A stretch of DNA of 64,000 nt from Clostridium_AD sp937920395. GTDB taxonomy: Bacteria; Bacillota; Clostridia; Clostridiales; Clostridiaceae. Both the position numbers and the translations under genes were made by a program. Below are positions 54,558-63,947 of the stretch, one piece after another. The notes under the pieces were generated by a model, which made no database searches, was not told the origin of the DNA, and saw only the letters and a program-made list of their open reading frames with translations. The stretch lies in NCBI GenBank assembly GCA_052274345.1, contig DAVZGP010000002.1:1-64000 (forward strand), given 5' to 3'. The first letter of the stretch is position 1. The number at the start of each line of letters is the position of its first letter.

Positions 54558-54962
54558 TCATTTGTTTTTTTTAAAATCAATACTTATATTGGTGATTTTA
54601 GTATCTTTATGAATAATAATTTTATTTATATTTAATAGATTTTTACTTTTATTTACTTTAACTAATGAACTATATAATAAATTTAAATCTCCTTTATAAT
54701 TGACTTCAACACTACATTTTTCATTTTCCATCATATTGAAAGTCTCAACCTTAAAATCTTTGTTTTTACCTAAACATTCTAAAATATCACTATACCCAAA
54801 TTTCTCAACACTTTTCTTTTGATTCACAATGACACTATTAGTTACTTTATCATCTTTGTATATTATAAATTTGTTTTTAACTGTGATATATTCAAAACAT
54901 AAAATAACCATTACCATTACTAGTATACCTAACGCCCATTTAGCCTGTCGATTTTTATACAT
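54558..54962 (-). CDS. PilO-like pilus alignment protein (putative)
   Basis: This 134-residue protein has one N-terminal helix (WALGILVMVMVILCFEYITV) followed by an alpha/beta domain with LLYSSLVKVNKSKNLLNINK. The layout, size and last place in a pilM-pilN-pilO order fit a PilO-type inner-membrane alignment protein, although sequence identity to known PilO is not obvious. It starts one base after the preceding gene ends. The terminator follows. Confidence 0.5.
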   Translation of the reverse strand: MYKNRQAKWALGILVMVMVILCFEYITVKNKFIIYKDDKVTNSVIVNQKKSVEKFGYSDILECLGKNKDFKVETFNMMENEKCSVEVNYKGDLNLLYSSLVKVNKSKNLLNINKIIIHKDTKITNISIDFKKNK

Positions 54963-54963
54963 C

Positions 54964-55407
54964 TTATACCTCGCATTTAATATTAACGATAAATTTGTTT
55001 TTATCTATAATACTCGTGGTTAATCTTTTTACGGAGTATTTATTCTCTATGCAACTTATTACCTTAATATATTCTTCGTAGTTTTCAACTTCTATATTCA
55101 TTTCAAAGTTATTATCTGTTATTGTAATATCCTTGTAATTTAAACCATTTTCTTTGAAAAAATTATTTATTTTGTTATATTTTGAAATGATAACAACATG
55201 TTTTGTCGTTGCCACAATACCAATGTTGTTTTTAGGGTTATTAATTTTTCCATCTATGTTACCTGTCTTGTTTATTATATTTAATATAACCACTAGCAAA
55301 ATAATATCAATAATAAAAACTACCATAATCACTATTTTAATTGCCTTCATTTTTGTTTTATTCTTTTTATCAATATACCAATTAGGAATAAATGCATTTT
55401 TCATCAT
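54964..55407 (-). CDS. PilN-like pilus alignment protein (putative)
   Basis: This 147-residue protein has one helix (AIKIVIMVVFIIDIILLVVI) after a short basic cytosolic start, which includes the FIPNWYIDKKNKTKMK segment expected to meet PilM. A small globular domain with Lys-rich strands follows. It sits between the PilM-like and PilO-like genes. The call comes mainly from order and topology. Confidence 0.5.
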   Translation of the reverse strand: MMKNAFIPNWYIDKKNKTKMKAIKIVIMVVFIIDIILLVVILNIINKTGNIDGKINNPKNNIGIVATTKHVVIISKYNKINNFFKENGLNYKDITITDNNFEMNIEVENYEEYIKVISCIENKYSVKRLTTSIIDKNKFIVNIKCEV

Positions 55408-55413
55408 AATTAC

Positions 55414-56202
55414 CTACCCCTTTAATATTATATATTTCAGCAAGTCTTCTCTCTTTAACTCATCTAATATTTTATGAGGTAATTCTAGATATTTAAATTC
55501 TTTAATATCTGATTCAATATCTAATTGTGATATATTGGAATAATATATTTTTTCGCAAGCTTTTGCATAATAATTATATTGTTCTAAAAATTCATTCATA
55601 GATTTTGAAAATTTTGATAAAAAAACTTCCTCGATACCTACACTATTATTAGCTACAATCTCATTGTTATTGCATATTAAATAATATAAATTATTATTAT
55701 AATAAAAAACCATTATATAATTTTTTTCATTAATTTTACTAGAATAGAAGTTTTTAAAGCAAAATTGAATTAAATTTACTTTCTTTAATTTAACATTATT
55801 ATGAACACTATTCTCTAAAATATCTAAATTATTTCCTTTTAAACAAAAAACTAATATTTCCATATTGGTTTTATCCTCTTTAATTAACTTATAAGTAAAT
55901 GAAATATGATCTATATCCTTATAATAATATCTTAATTCATTTTTAATCATATCATTAACTAAATATTTTTTAACCTTTGGCAAAGTGACTAGTCTTATGT
56001 ATACTGTTTCGCCTTCAACCAGGACATATAAATTTTTGTTTCTTATATTAATCTGAAAATCTTTTACATTGGTGACATCTTTATAATATGTATTTTCATT
56101 ATCAATATTGTATACTTTATTAAAAATAACATGTTTTGAAAATTCTACACTTGAAAATTTTTGCTTGGAAACCTCTAGAAATATATTCTTTCTAAACTTC
56201 AT
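55414..56202 (-). CDS. PilM-like actin-fold protein (putative)
   Basis: This 262-residue soluble protein begins KFRKNIFLEVSKQKFSSVEF, a beta start as in PilM, and has LVTLPKVKKYLVNDMIKNEL in the middle, similar to the PilM segment before the cytosolic domain. It lacks clear ATP-site motifs. AGGGAGTG precedes the ATG. It would link the inner-membrane PilN-PilO pair to the assembly ATPase. The call rests on context and partial pattern. Confidence 0.55.
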   Translation of the reverse strand: MKFRKNIFLEVSKQKFSSVEFSKHVIFNKVYNIDNENTYYKDVTNVKDFQINIRNKNLYVLVEGETVYIRLVTLPKVKKYLVNDMIKNELRYYYKDIDHISFTYKLIKEDKTNMEILVFCLKGNNLDILENSVHNNVKLKKVNLIQFCFKNFYSSKINEKNYIMVFYYNNNLYYLICNNNEIVANNSVGIEEVFLSKFSKSMNEFLEQYNYYAKACEKIYYSNISQLDIESDIKEFKYLELPHKILDELKREDLLKYIILKG

Positions 56203-56213
56203 TTTTCACTCCC

Positions 56214-56642
56214 TTATTTCTTAAGATATTCAGTTCTTTTAAATATCAACTTAAATTTTTCATCAATCTCCTCTAATATATAATAATCATGTCTATAGTT
56301 TAGCTGATCATATACAGTAGTAAAATCAAATTCATTTGTTATATCACTGTAAGTAACCAAAGCCTTACCATACTTTACGCAACTGCTTAAAGTATTAAAC
56401 AAAAGCTTATTTACTCCTACCTCACTTATTTTTATTTCATTTTGTTTTATGTATTTGAAAAATAAAGTCATTAAATATTCTTTGTCTCTTTGATAATTAT
56501 CATCTTTTAACACATGGTTTTTATTACTTGTTGAATATTTCATCTCTGACAGTTGAACATCAAATACATACATCATGATAGTTAAACAAACAAGTCCTAC
56601 CAAGATAGTATAAATTAATATAAATCCTTTTTTAGTTCGCAT
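56214..56642 (-). CDS. PilX-like minor pilus component
   Basis: This 142-residue protein starts RTKKGFILIYTILVGLVCLT: a KKG|F cleavage-like site and hydrophobic helix as in prepilins, but without the Glu at position 5. This is a pattern of PilX/GspK-like minor components. The rest is charged with YHDYYILEEIDEKFKLIFKR at the end. It overlaps the preceding prepilin gene by 11 bases. Confidence 0.6.
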   Translation of the reverse strand: MRTKKGFILIYTILVGLVCLTIMMYVFDVQLSEMKYSTSNKNHVLKDDNYQRDKEYLMTLFFKYIKQNEIKISEVGVNKLLFNTLSSCVKYGKALVTYSDITNEFDFTTVYDQLNYRHDYYILEEIDEKFKLIFKRTEYLKK

Positions 56643-57099
56643 TTTCTATAACCAAACACCTCTCAATACTTTGGCCATTATACCAAAGTATTTTTATATA
56701 AATATTTTTTCCAGATTTTATTGCAACAAACGCTTTAACATCATCTATTATTGCACTTTCAGATTGAATATCTTCTCCACCATAAAGAATATAAAGATTA
56801 CTATTAACAAGTTTTATATCCTTTTTACTGATATCTTTCGAATTTATTTTACCTATTTTTTTATAATAATCTATCTTAATAATATTTTTATCAGTTTTTA
56901 CTTGCGTAACATTCTGATTAACTTCTTTTTCTATTATAAATATGGCATCATTTAAATAATTGAAACCCTTGTTTTCTGATACATTACTTTTGTAGGTTTT
57001 TACATAAGATATAAATATACCATCTACTACTCCAAGCATTAAAATCACCAAAGCCATAACAATTATTATTTCTACAAGTGTGAATCCCTTTTTAATCAT
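56632..57099 (-). CDS. Type IV prepilin-like protein 3
   Basis: This 155-residue protein has the class A prepilin leader and helix IKKG|FTLVEIIIVMALVILM, with Glu5 present after the cleavage point. The globular part has few landmarks (VKAFVAIKSGKNIYIKILWY). It overlaps the preceding pilin by four bases (ATGA). It is one of three FTLxE-type prepilins of the operon and probably a minor pilin, PilW-like by size. Confidence 0.8.
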   Translation of the reverse strand: MIKKGFTLVEIIIVMALVILMLGVVDGIFISYVKTYKSNVSENKGFNYLNDAIFIIEKEVNQNVTQVKTDKNIIKIDYYKKIGKINSKDISKKDIKLVNSNLYILYGGEDIQSESAIIDDVKAFVAIKSGKNIYIKILWYNGQSIERCLVIENAN

Positions 57100-57539
57100 T
57101 CATAACAACCTTTATAGAAGTTACACTGAATCTCATCCAGTTCTTTTGTTTTCCCAGTATGCAACAAAAGCTTCAATTTATAAACATTTAATCCATCATT
57201 TGATATCGTCAACTCTATATATGGAATCTTAGTTGGCCTAGAGTTTGTAAAAACATATATAATATCTGTTTTACTTTTGTCAAAATTCATATCTTCTTTA
57301 TTTACAAAAAAACTTTTGTTTTCCTCTAACTTCTTTAATTTTTCAAACGTCATTGAGTATATAATATTATTTTTTATAGCTTCCATTATAGTCACATCAC
57401 TATTTATATTATTTATATCGTTTTTCATATTAATAGAAGCTCTATCAAATGACATCATACAAATAAAAATAATGGAAAATACACCAAGGCTGCATAATAC
57501 CTCAACTAATGTAAATCCTTTTTTACTTAACTGAAACAT
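57096..57539 (-). CDS. Type IV prepilin-like protein 2
   Basis: This 147-residue prepilin has the leader FQLSKKG|FTLVEVLCSLGVF with the conserved Glu5. The remainder has VTIMEAIKNNIIYSMTFEKL and TKELDEIQCNFYKGC. The ATG at 57539 overlaps the preceding pilin gene by 17 bases. It is similar to PilV-type minor pilins. The ribosome binding site is weak, consistent with coupling. Confidence 0.78.
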   Translation of the reverse strand: MFQLSKKGFTLVEVLCSLGVFSIIFICMMSFDRASINMKNDINNINSDVTIMEAIKNNIIYSMTFEKLKKLEENKSFFVNKEDMNFDKSKTDIIYVFTNSRPTKIPYIELTISNDGLNVYKLKLLLHTGKTKELDEIQCNFYKGCYE

Positions 57540-57996
57540 AATCTGAACCAACTTTCTTTTTTATTTCAATAAATTTTGAAGCAACTCTTATTGTGATTTT
57601 ATATTCATCCAAATTATTATCTTTTAGATATATTGAGCCTGAAGTATCGCTATACCCATCTTTTTCAATTGAAAATCCTCTTTTTTCATCATTCCATATA
57701 ACTTGCTTCATAGTTATTTTATTTGATAACAACTGTTTGCTTACCATACTAGCCTCTACAACTAACTTTATCTCATTTCTCGGTACATCAAAAGTTATAA
57801 TTCCACTGCAATCATTTTCTCTGCAATACATTTTAGAATTATTAATAAAACTTACAATAGAATTACAAGAATAATCAGCATCCACTTTATTTTTGATTGT
57901 ATTGTAATATTTTACAGACACAACACTAACGCCGCCAATTATACCCATAATAGATAATACTAAAATCATCTCAATTAAGGTGAATCCTCTACGCAT
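57523..57996 (-). CDS. Type IV prepilin-like protein 1
   Basis: This 157-residue prepilin starts MRRG|FTLIEMILVLSIMGII, a classic GspH/FimT-like N-terminus. It continues with YNTIKNKVDADYSCNSIVSF and ITFDVPRNEIKLVVEASMVS, a beta-rich globular domain. The ATG at 57996 is chosen because GAGGAAG lies upstream. It follows the pilC gene and starts the pilin block. Confidence 0.8.
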   Translation of the reverse strand: MRRGFTLIEMILVLSIMGIIGGVSVVSVKYYNTIKNKVDADYSCNSIVSFINNSKMYCRENDCSGIITFDVPRNEIKLVVEASMVSKQLLSNKITMKQVIWNDEKRGFSIEKDGYSDTSGSIYLKDNNLDEYKITIRVASKFIEIKKKVGSDYVSVK

Positions 57997-58054
57997 AAAT
58001 CTTCCTCTCATATTCTCTTAGAATTATATTTTTCATTACTATATTTATATGACA

Positions 58055-59251
58055 TTACACCTTACCTGCAGAGTCCATAACATTTAGCATAGGCAGCATT
58101 ACTGCTAATATTATTACTCCAATCATAATACCCAAAAATATTATTAAAATTGGCTCAAGTAATACCGTTGCCTTATCTACATTTTCCTGTGCATCCTCAT
58201 AAAAGATATCTGCAGCAGTTAAGAACATTCCATCTAAAGTTCCAGTTTCCTCACCTATTTTTATCATAGCAACAAAAAATTGTGGAAATAAATTCATTGC
58301 ATTTATTGAACTTGATAAATCTTCTCCTTTTTCTATACCATTAAAAACTATTTTAAGCTTTAACTTAAAATACCTATCCCCTATAACATCATTGATTATT
58401 TCAAATGCTCTAATTAACCCAACTCCACTACTTAGTAGTATATTAAGTCCTCTAGAAAACCTTGTATATATAATTTTTCTGTACACTGGTCCTAATATTG
58501 GGCACACAAATAAAAATTTACCAAAAATAATCTTTCCTCTTTCAGTCCTTATGTATCCTAATAAAATAAAAACTACAACTGAGCTACCTAATAAAATCCA
58601 TAATAAATTGTGACGAAGAAAACTGCTTGTTCCTAGAACTATTTTTGTTATTAGTGGGATTTCCGCATCAAGAGAAATAAGATTTGTAATAAACACTGGA
58701 ATTACCTTTATCATCAAAATCATAGATACTATCATTAATGTTATGAATACCGTAAATGGATAAATCATTGAATTAGTAAATTTTTTTAGTAGTTTATGCT
58801 CTTTTTCATAGTACTCAGATAACTCTTCTAAAATTATATCAAGTCTACCGCTCTCCTCCCCCAAATAAATCATATTTATCATAAACTCAGGATACACATT
58901 TATAGTCTTCTTCATACTTTCATGGAGTGAATTACCCTTTTGTACATTTTCGCAAATATCAATTAAGCTCTTCTTTATGGACTTATTAGTCATTTGCTCA
59001 TTAAGTAAATGAAGAATATCACATATTGAAATACCAGCTTTAATACATAATGAAAATTGTTTACAGAACATTGATATTGTTTTCAAACTAGGTTTGCTGG
59101 AAATTTTACTTTTTTCTTTTATAGTTCTACTTTTAATTAAATATATTTCTTTTTCACGTAGACCTAAAGCTAATTCTTCAGTACTATCACTTTGCGCACT
59201 TCCCTTTATTAAAACTCCCTTTGATGTTTTAGCTCTATATTTATATCTCAT
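58055..59251 (-). CDS. Type II secretion F / PilC inner-membrane protein
   Basis: This 398-residue platform protein of type IV pilus assembly begins YKYRAKTSKGVLIKGSAQSD. Two homologous cytosolic halves are seen: FCKQFSLCIKAGISICDILH and ARGLN-type segment FSRGLNILLSSGVGLIRAFE, each followed by helices. GEESGRLDIILEELSEYYEK and GEETGTLDGMFLTAADIFYE are the duplicated acidic motifs. The last helix is PILIIFLGIMIGVIILAVML. GGTGG precedes the ATG. It works with the ATPase encoded just upstream. Confidence 0.9.
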   Translation of the reverse strand: MRYKYRAKTSKGVLIKGSAQSDSTEELALGLREKEIYLIKSRTIKEKSKISSKPSLKTISMFCKQFSLCIKAGISICDILHLLNEQMTNKSIKKSLIDICENVQKGNSLHESMKKTINVYPEFMINMIYLGEESGRLDIILEELSEYYEKEHKLLKKFTNSMIYPFTVFITLMIVSMILMIKVIPVFITNLISLDAEIPLITKIVLGTSSFLRHNLLWILLGSSVVVFILLGYIRTERGKIIFGKFLFVCPILGPVYRKIIYTRFSRGLNILLSSGVGLIRAFEIINDVIGDRYFKLKLKIVFNGIEKGEDLSSSINAMNLFPQFFVAMIKIGEETGTLDGMFLTAADIFYEDAQENVDKATVLLEPILIIFLGIMIGVIILAVMLPMLNVMDSAGKV

Positions 59252-59299
59252 GTTATGTCCACCTATTACCCGTCTTTTTAAATTTGTTCTAGGAATACC

Positions 59300-60979
59300 T
59301 TACTTAAAATTATAGCTATAAGTAGCATTTACAAATTCTTCTATTGATGTTATGCCATTAAGCACTAACTCTTTACAACTATCCTTAAGTGAACCCGACT
59401 TATTTTCATTACAATATTTCCAAAGCTCATCGCTTATTCCATTTCTTACTATAATTGATCTATGCTTGCTATCTAGTTCTAACAACTCATATATTACTGT
59501 TCTCCCTTTATATCCCGTTTCATAACACTTAGTGCAGCCGACTGCACTGTATGTTTTCTCTCCTCCCTTGAATCCTAAATGTTCAAATTCCTCATTAATA
59601 ACTTTATATTCCACCTTACAATAAGGACATAGCTTTCTCACTAACCTCTGAGCCAATACTATAACTAATGAATCCGCAACTAAATATGATGGAATACCCA
59701 TGTCTATTAACCTTGATATTGAAGACGTTGCGCCATTGGTATGAAGAGTTGAAATTACCAGATGTCCAGTTATAGAGGCTCTTACAGCTATTTTTGCAGT
59801 CTCCTCATCTCTTATCTCCCCAATCATTATAAGGTCAGGATCCTGCCTTAAAATGCTTCTAAGCCCTATTGAAAAAGTAAGTCCCGCTTTGTTGTTTACG
59901 TTTACTTGGTTAATTCCAGGCATATTATATTCTATTGGATCCTCTATTGTAATTATATTTTTAGTTTTACTGTTAATTTCATTTAGTAGCGCATATAATG
60001 TTGTTGATTTTCCACTTCCTGTAGGTCCTGCGACTATTATCATTCCATTAGAAAGTTTTAAAGCACTTTTTAAAAGAGTTACTTTCTCCTTACTAAAACC
60101 TAATGAGTCCAAATTAATGAATCTTTCGACTTTGTATAAAACCCTTATAACTAACTTCTCTCCATACATTGTAGGCAATGAAGATACTCTAAAGTCATAA
60201 TCTATACCATCTATATTTTCTGTCATCTTCCCATCTAGCGGAGTTAATTTTGTAGCTATATCCATATTAGCCATTATTTTTAATCTAGTACATAATGATT
60301 TATATACATTTTTAGGAATTTTATTTATTTCATTTAAAATTCCATCTACCCTCAATCGAATTAAAGCAAAATCCTTAAAAGGCTCTAAATGAATATCACT
60401 AGCCTCTGCATTTATGGCCCTCTTTAACAAGGAATTCGTTATCCTTATAACCGGAGCATCCTGAGCCCCCAATGTAGAATGTCGTTCTTCATTGTTTTGT
60501 TTGATTTCTAAAATATATTCTTTTTCCATCTCCTCAACTGCAACATTTACAATTTGTTTTACATAACAGTTCTCAATGGCCTCTTCAATATGACTAGTAA
60601 TATCGAAAAACACTTTAATTTTTTTATTTGTTATAAATTTTAGTTCATCAATAACTGTTATTTCAAATGGATTTGAAAAAGCAACACGTACCTCATTATT
60701 GCTATCATTAAATGGTATTAAACTGTACCTAGTAGCTACCTCCTTTGATATTAAATTAAAAGCTTCATCATTTATACATATAGATTCTAAATCGATATAA
60801 GGTATGCCAAAATTAATCTCTAATACCGAAATAAGTTTCTTTTTATCTATTTTTGTATCATTCATAATAATTTGCTCTTCGCTACACCTATTTAAAAGTG
60901 AACCTTCCTTTACTTCTTTGTATTGACTTATAGTAATAATTTTCTTATCTAATAATATTTGGAGCAAATTTTTTTTCAT
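59300..60979 (-). CDS. Type IV pilus assembly ATPase PilB/GspE
   Basis: This 559-residue hexameric ATPase has an N-terminal MshEN-type region (FGIPYIDLESICINDEAFNL). The core has SDIHLEPFKDFALIRLRVDG and GMIIVAGPTGSGKSTTLYAL for Walker A (about residue 320). Next come an Asp box near ITIEDPIEYNMPGINQVNVN and Walker B (LRSILRQDPDLIMIGEIRDE). The zinc site CPYCKVEY...CTKCYETGYKG is present. AGAGAGG precedes the ATG. No pilT-like retraction ATPase is in the window. Confidence 0.92.
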   Translation of the reverse strand: MKKNLLQILLDKKIITISQYKEVKEGSLLNRCSEEQIIMNDTKIDKKKLISVLEINFGIPYIDLESICINDEAFNLISKEVATRYSLIPFNDSNNEVRVAFSNPFEITVIDELKFITNKKIKVFFDITSHIEEAIENCYVKQIVNVAVEEMEKEYILEIKQNNEERHSTLGAQDAPVIRITNSLLKRAINAEASDIHLEPFKDFALIRLRVDGILNEINKIPKNVYKSLCTRLKIMANMDIATKLTPLDGKMTENIDGIDYDFRVSSLPTMYGEKLVIRVLYKVERFINLDSLGFSKEKVTLLKSALKLSNGMIIVAGPTGSGKSTTLYALLNEINSKTKNIITIEDPIEYNMPGINQVNVNNKAGLTFSIGLRSILRQDPDLIMIGEIRDEETAKIAVRASITGHLVISTLHTNGATSSISRLIDMGIPSYLVADSLVIVLAQRLVRKLCPYCKVEYKVINEEFEHLGFKGGEKTYSAVGCTKCYETGYKGRTVIYELLELDSKHRSIIVRNGISDELWKYCNENKSGSLKDSCKELVLNGITSIEEFVNATYSYNFK

Positions 60980-61014
60980 GGTATTTTACCTCTCTTGATA
61001 CGTAAAATTTATAA

Positions 61015-61042
61015 AGGATATCCTATTTGTAAGCATTGTCAA
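61015..61042 (-). promoter_or_regulatory. Candidate promoter of the pilus operon
   Basis: TTGACA (61042-61037) and TATCCT (61020-61015) on the minus strand are separated by 16 bases, 36 bases upstream of the pilB start. No riboswitch-like conserved element was seen in the leader. Confidence 0.45.
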
Positions 61043-61089
61043 TTTCAGAAATTATATTCACTTATGCAGAAATAATTTCCATAAAAAAA

Positions 61090-61120
61090 ACAACTGTACT
61101 ATTTTTAAATAGACAGTTGT
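61090..61120 (-). terminator. Terminator of dapF
   Basis: ACAACTGT (61090-61097) pairs with ACAGTTGT (61113-61120), followed on the minus strand by a T8 run. It separates dapF from the pilus operon. Confidence 0.8.
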
Positions 61121-61127
61121 ATATAAT

Positions 61128-61958
61128 TTAACTTATTGGAAATTGCCCTTTGAAAACATTTTCTGCTGGCCCTTCCATTAGAACCTCTCCATTAACAATT
61201 TCTATATTAAGCATTCCACCAGGAACTTGAACTTTGACTTTTGCCTCGGTATATCCAAGTCTATTTGATGCTACCACTGCTGCACAACTACCAGTACCGC
61301 ATGCAAGAGTTGGTCCTGCTCCCCTTTCCCAAGTCTTAACTTTTATCATGTTTTTATCCACAATTTCACAAAAGTTTACATTTGTCTTTTGTGGAAATAG
61401 ACAGTTATTCTCAATAAATTTCCCCGTACTAACGTCATAATCTTGGAGTTTTCCAAAAACAACGGTATGTGGTACTCCCATAAGTAATGATGTAATATAA
61501 TAGTCCCTATTATTAGTGTTTAACTTCTTATTTATTATTTCGACAGATGATAAAGCTGGGATGCTTATAGGATTAAAATTATATTTTCCCATATTTATGG
61601 TAACACCTTTAAACACTCCATCACATACAGATATACTTGCAAGTTTTACTCCATCACCAGTTTCGATTTTTATATTTTCCCCTAATATGTATTTTTTTTC
61701 AAAGATATATTTAGCGAAACATCTAATACCATTTCCACACATAGAAGCATAAGACCCATCAGCATTCATTATTATCATCCGAATATCTGCTATAGTACTT
61801 TTTCTAACCACCAAAATTCCATCAGCACCTATTCCATAATGCCTATTACAAAGTTTTTTAGCCAGCACTCCTAGATCATTATATTTTTCATCTAAATCTT
61901 CAATAACAATAAAGTCATTTCCTGTTCCCTGCATTTTAGTAAAATTTAAAATTTCCAT
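61128..61958 (-). CDS. dapF: Diaminopimelate epimerase
   Basis: This 276-residue enzyme converts LL- to meso-diaminopimelate for lysine and peptidoglycan synthesis. It starts NFTKMQGTGNDFIVIEDL. The two catalytic cysteines are in ASMCGNGIRCFAKY and LACGTGSCAAVVAS. VNFCEIVDKNMIKVKTWERG is conserved. AGGAGG precedes the ATG. The length is normal. It is transcribed away from the divergent rqcH gene. Confidence 0.95.
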   Translation of the reverse strand: MEILNFTKMQGTGNDFIVIEDLDEKYNDLGVLAKKLCNRHYGIGADGILVVRKSTIADIRMIIMNADGSYASMCGNGIRCFAKYIFEKKYILGENIKIETGDGVKLASISVCDGVFKGVTINMGKYNFNPISIPALSSVEIINKKLNTNNRDYYITSLLMGVPHTVVFGKLQDYDVSTGKFIENNCLFPQKTNVNFCEIVDKNMIKVKTWERGAGPTLACGTGSCAAVVASNRLGYTEAKVKVQVPGGMLNIEIVNGEVLMEGPAENVFKGQFPIS

Positions 61959-62213
61959 ATAACTCCTCCTTTTATATTCATATACCGTGACTTTTCATTA
62001 ATTTTCTTTAATGGTATACTATTATTAGTAGTTTATCTAATATTTCGCTTATACATAAATATCTAATATTTTAATATTATTAAATGTTAAGCGTGATGTG
62101 AAGTTTATCTAAAGAACAATATATTATATATAACAGTATATAATATATTGTATTATTTACAAAGCATAAATAAAAATTATAATGATAAAACAAACTGAAA
62201 GGATGATATATAT
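61959..62213. other. Divergent promoter region of dapF and rqcH
   Basis: The region is AT-rich. Several TATAAT-like tracts lie near 62125-62155, but no single promoter could be chosen. Confidence 0.3.
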
Positions 62214-63947
62214 ATGGCATTGGATGGAATTTTTTTATCTAGCCTCATTAAGGAAATAAAAGATGTAATCATAGATTGTAGAGTTGATAAAGTAACCCAA
62301 CCAGAGAAAGATGAAATCATACTAAGTTTCAAAAAAAATAGGAAAGTACATAAATTGCTAATAAGTTCAGGCGCTAATTATCCTAGAATTCACTTTACAG
62401 ACTTTAACCTAGAAAACCCAAAACAAGCCCCTATATTTTGCATGGTTCTAAGAAAATATTTAAATACAGCCACTGTCTTAGATGTTAAACAACTAAATTC
62501 AGATAGGTTACTAGTTATTGACTTTAAAAGCAGTGACGAATTAGGCTTTGATAGTATGTACTCATTAGTAATTGAAATAATGGGTAGACATAGCAATATC
62601 AGTCTCGTTCGGACTCGTGATAATATAATTATGGATAGCATTAAACATGTTGGCGCAGATGTCAATAGTTTTCGTGTTTTATATACCGGTGTTGAATACA
62701 TTTACCCACCAGCCTCTACAAAATTAGATGCTTTTAATTTTGAGTATGATGAATTTTACAAATATATAACTACAAAAGACATACAATTCACTGATAAATT
62801 TTTTACAGGTACTTTCACAGGCGTAAGTTCAAACCTTTCCTCAGAACTTGTGTATAGATACCTCGCTAAAAATACTGATTTTAACTTAGAAAACGCTAAA
62901 AACATATATAATTTTGCAACAGACCTTTTTAAAAACATGCATGAAAATATATTTTTAGCAAGCTATGCTAAAAATGGTGTATTAAAAGATTTTCATTCTT
63001 TTGAGCTTACCTCACTAAAAGATAACGAGATAGAAAAATTTGATTCACCTTCTAAGCTTATCGAAACTTTTTATTTTCGTAAAGACAAACATGATAGATT
63101 AAACGCTAAAAGCTCTAACCTTCAAAAAATAGTTAATACAAACATTAGTCGTTGTGACAAAAAAATAAGAATACTTAATGCAACTTTAAAAGACTGTTCC
63201 ACTAAAGGTACTTATAAATTGCAGGGTGAACTCCTAACTGCAAATATATACTCACTTAAAAAAGGCGACAAATTTGCAAATCTTGTTAATTATTACAGTG
63301 ACAATGGTGAATGTATTAAAATCAAACTTGATGAGCATAAAACTCCATCACAAAATGTACAACACTATTATAAAAAATACAATAAATTTAAAATAGGCGA
63401 AGAAATGGCTCTAATTCAAATGAAGCTTACAGAAAATGAATTAAAATATCTTCATTCAGTCTTTACCAACATATTAAATGTAGATAACTATAGTGGAATA
63501 GAAGATATTAAAAATGAACTAGTAGAAACTGAGTATATTAAAATAAAAAAACACGGTAAAACTAAAAAAGTAAAACCAACCAAACCCAGACACTTCATGT
63601 CAAGTGATGGCATTGATATTTATGTTGGTAGAAATAATATTCAAAATGATCTTTTAACTTTAAAATTTGCCAATAAAAACGATATGTGGCTCCACACCAA
63701 AGATATACCTGGTTCTCATGTTATTATTAAAAACATTGGTGATATCCCAGAAAACACTCTACTTGAAGCAGGGAATTTATCAGCATTTTATAGTAAGTCC
63801 AAAAATTCTTCAAGTGTGCCGGTGGATTATACGCAAGTAAGGAATGTAAAGAAACCCTCAGGAGCAAAACCTGGAATGGTTATTTACACAACAAATAAAA
63901 CTATATATATAACTCCTGTTGAAAGTACTTTAAAACGAATAGAATAA
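62214..63947 (+). CDS. rqcH: Ribosome quality control protein RqcH (NFACT family)
   Basis: This 577-residue protein binds stalled 50S ribosomal subunits and adds alanine tails to the unfinished chain, marking it for degradation. It starts ALDGIFLSSLIKEIKDVIID, the NFACT-N domain. A coiled coil lies at about residues 290-430, and the C-terminal NFACT-R domain has ISSDGIDIYVG-type wording (FMSSDGIDIYVGRNNIQNDL), ANKNDMWLHTKDIPGSHVII and TQVRNVKKPSGAKPGMVIYT. The older label fibronectin-binding protein applies to the same family. GAAAGGATG precedes the ATG. Confidence 0.93.
   Translation: MALDGIFLSSLIKEIKDVIIDCRVDKVTQPEKDEIILSFKKNRKVHKLLISSGANYPRIHFTDFNLENPKQAPIFCMVLRKYLNTATVLDVKQLNSDRLLVIDFKSSDELGFDSMYSLVIEIMGRHSNISLVRTRDNIIMDSIKHVGADVNSFRVLYTGVEYIYPPASTKLDAFNFEYDEFYKYITTKDIQFTDKFFTGTFTGVSSNLSSELVYRYLAKNTDFNLENAKNIYNFATDLFKNMHENIFLASYAKNGVLKDFHSFELTSLKDNEIEKFDSPSKLIETFYFRKDKHDRLNAKSSNLQKIVNTNISRCDKKIRILNATLKDCSTKGTYKLQGELLTANIYSLKKGDKFANLVNYYSDNGECIKIKLDEHKTPSQNVQHYYKKYNKFKIGEEMALIQMKLTENELKYLHSVFTNILNVDNYSGIEDIKNELVETEYIKIKKHGKTKKVKPTKPRHFMSSDGIDIYVGRNNIQNDLLTLKFANKNDMWLHTKDIPGSHVIIKNIGDIPENTLLEAGNLSAFYSKSKNSSSVPVDYTQVRNVKKPSGAKPGMVIYTTNKTIYITPVESTLKRIE

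Noticed and set aside
60980..61089. Cyclic-di-GMP riboswitch upstream of the pilus operon
   Set aside because: Such elements often precede clostridial pilus genes, but the leader is only about 70 bases and lacks the conserved riboswitch core.
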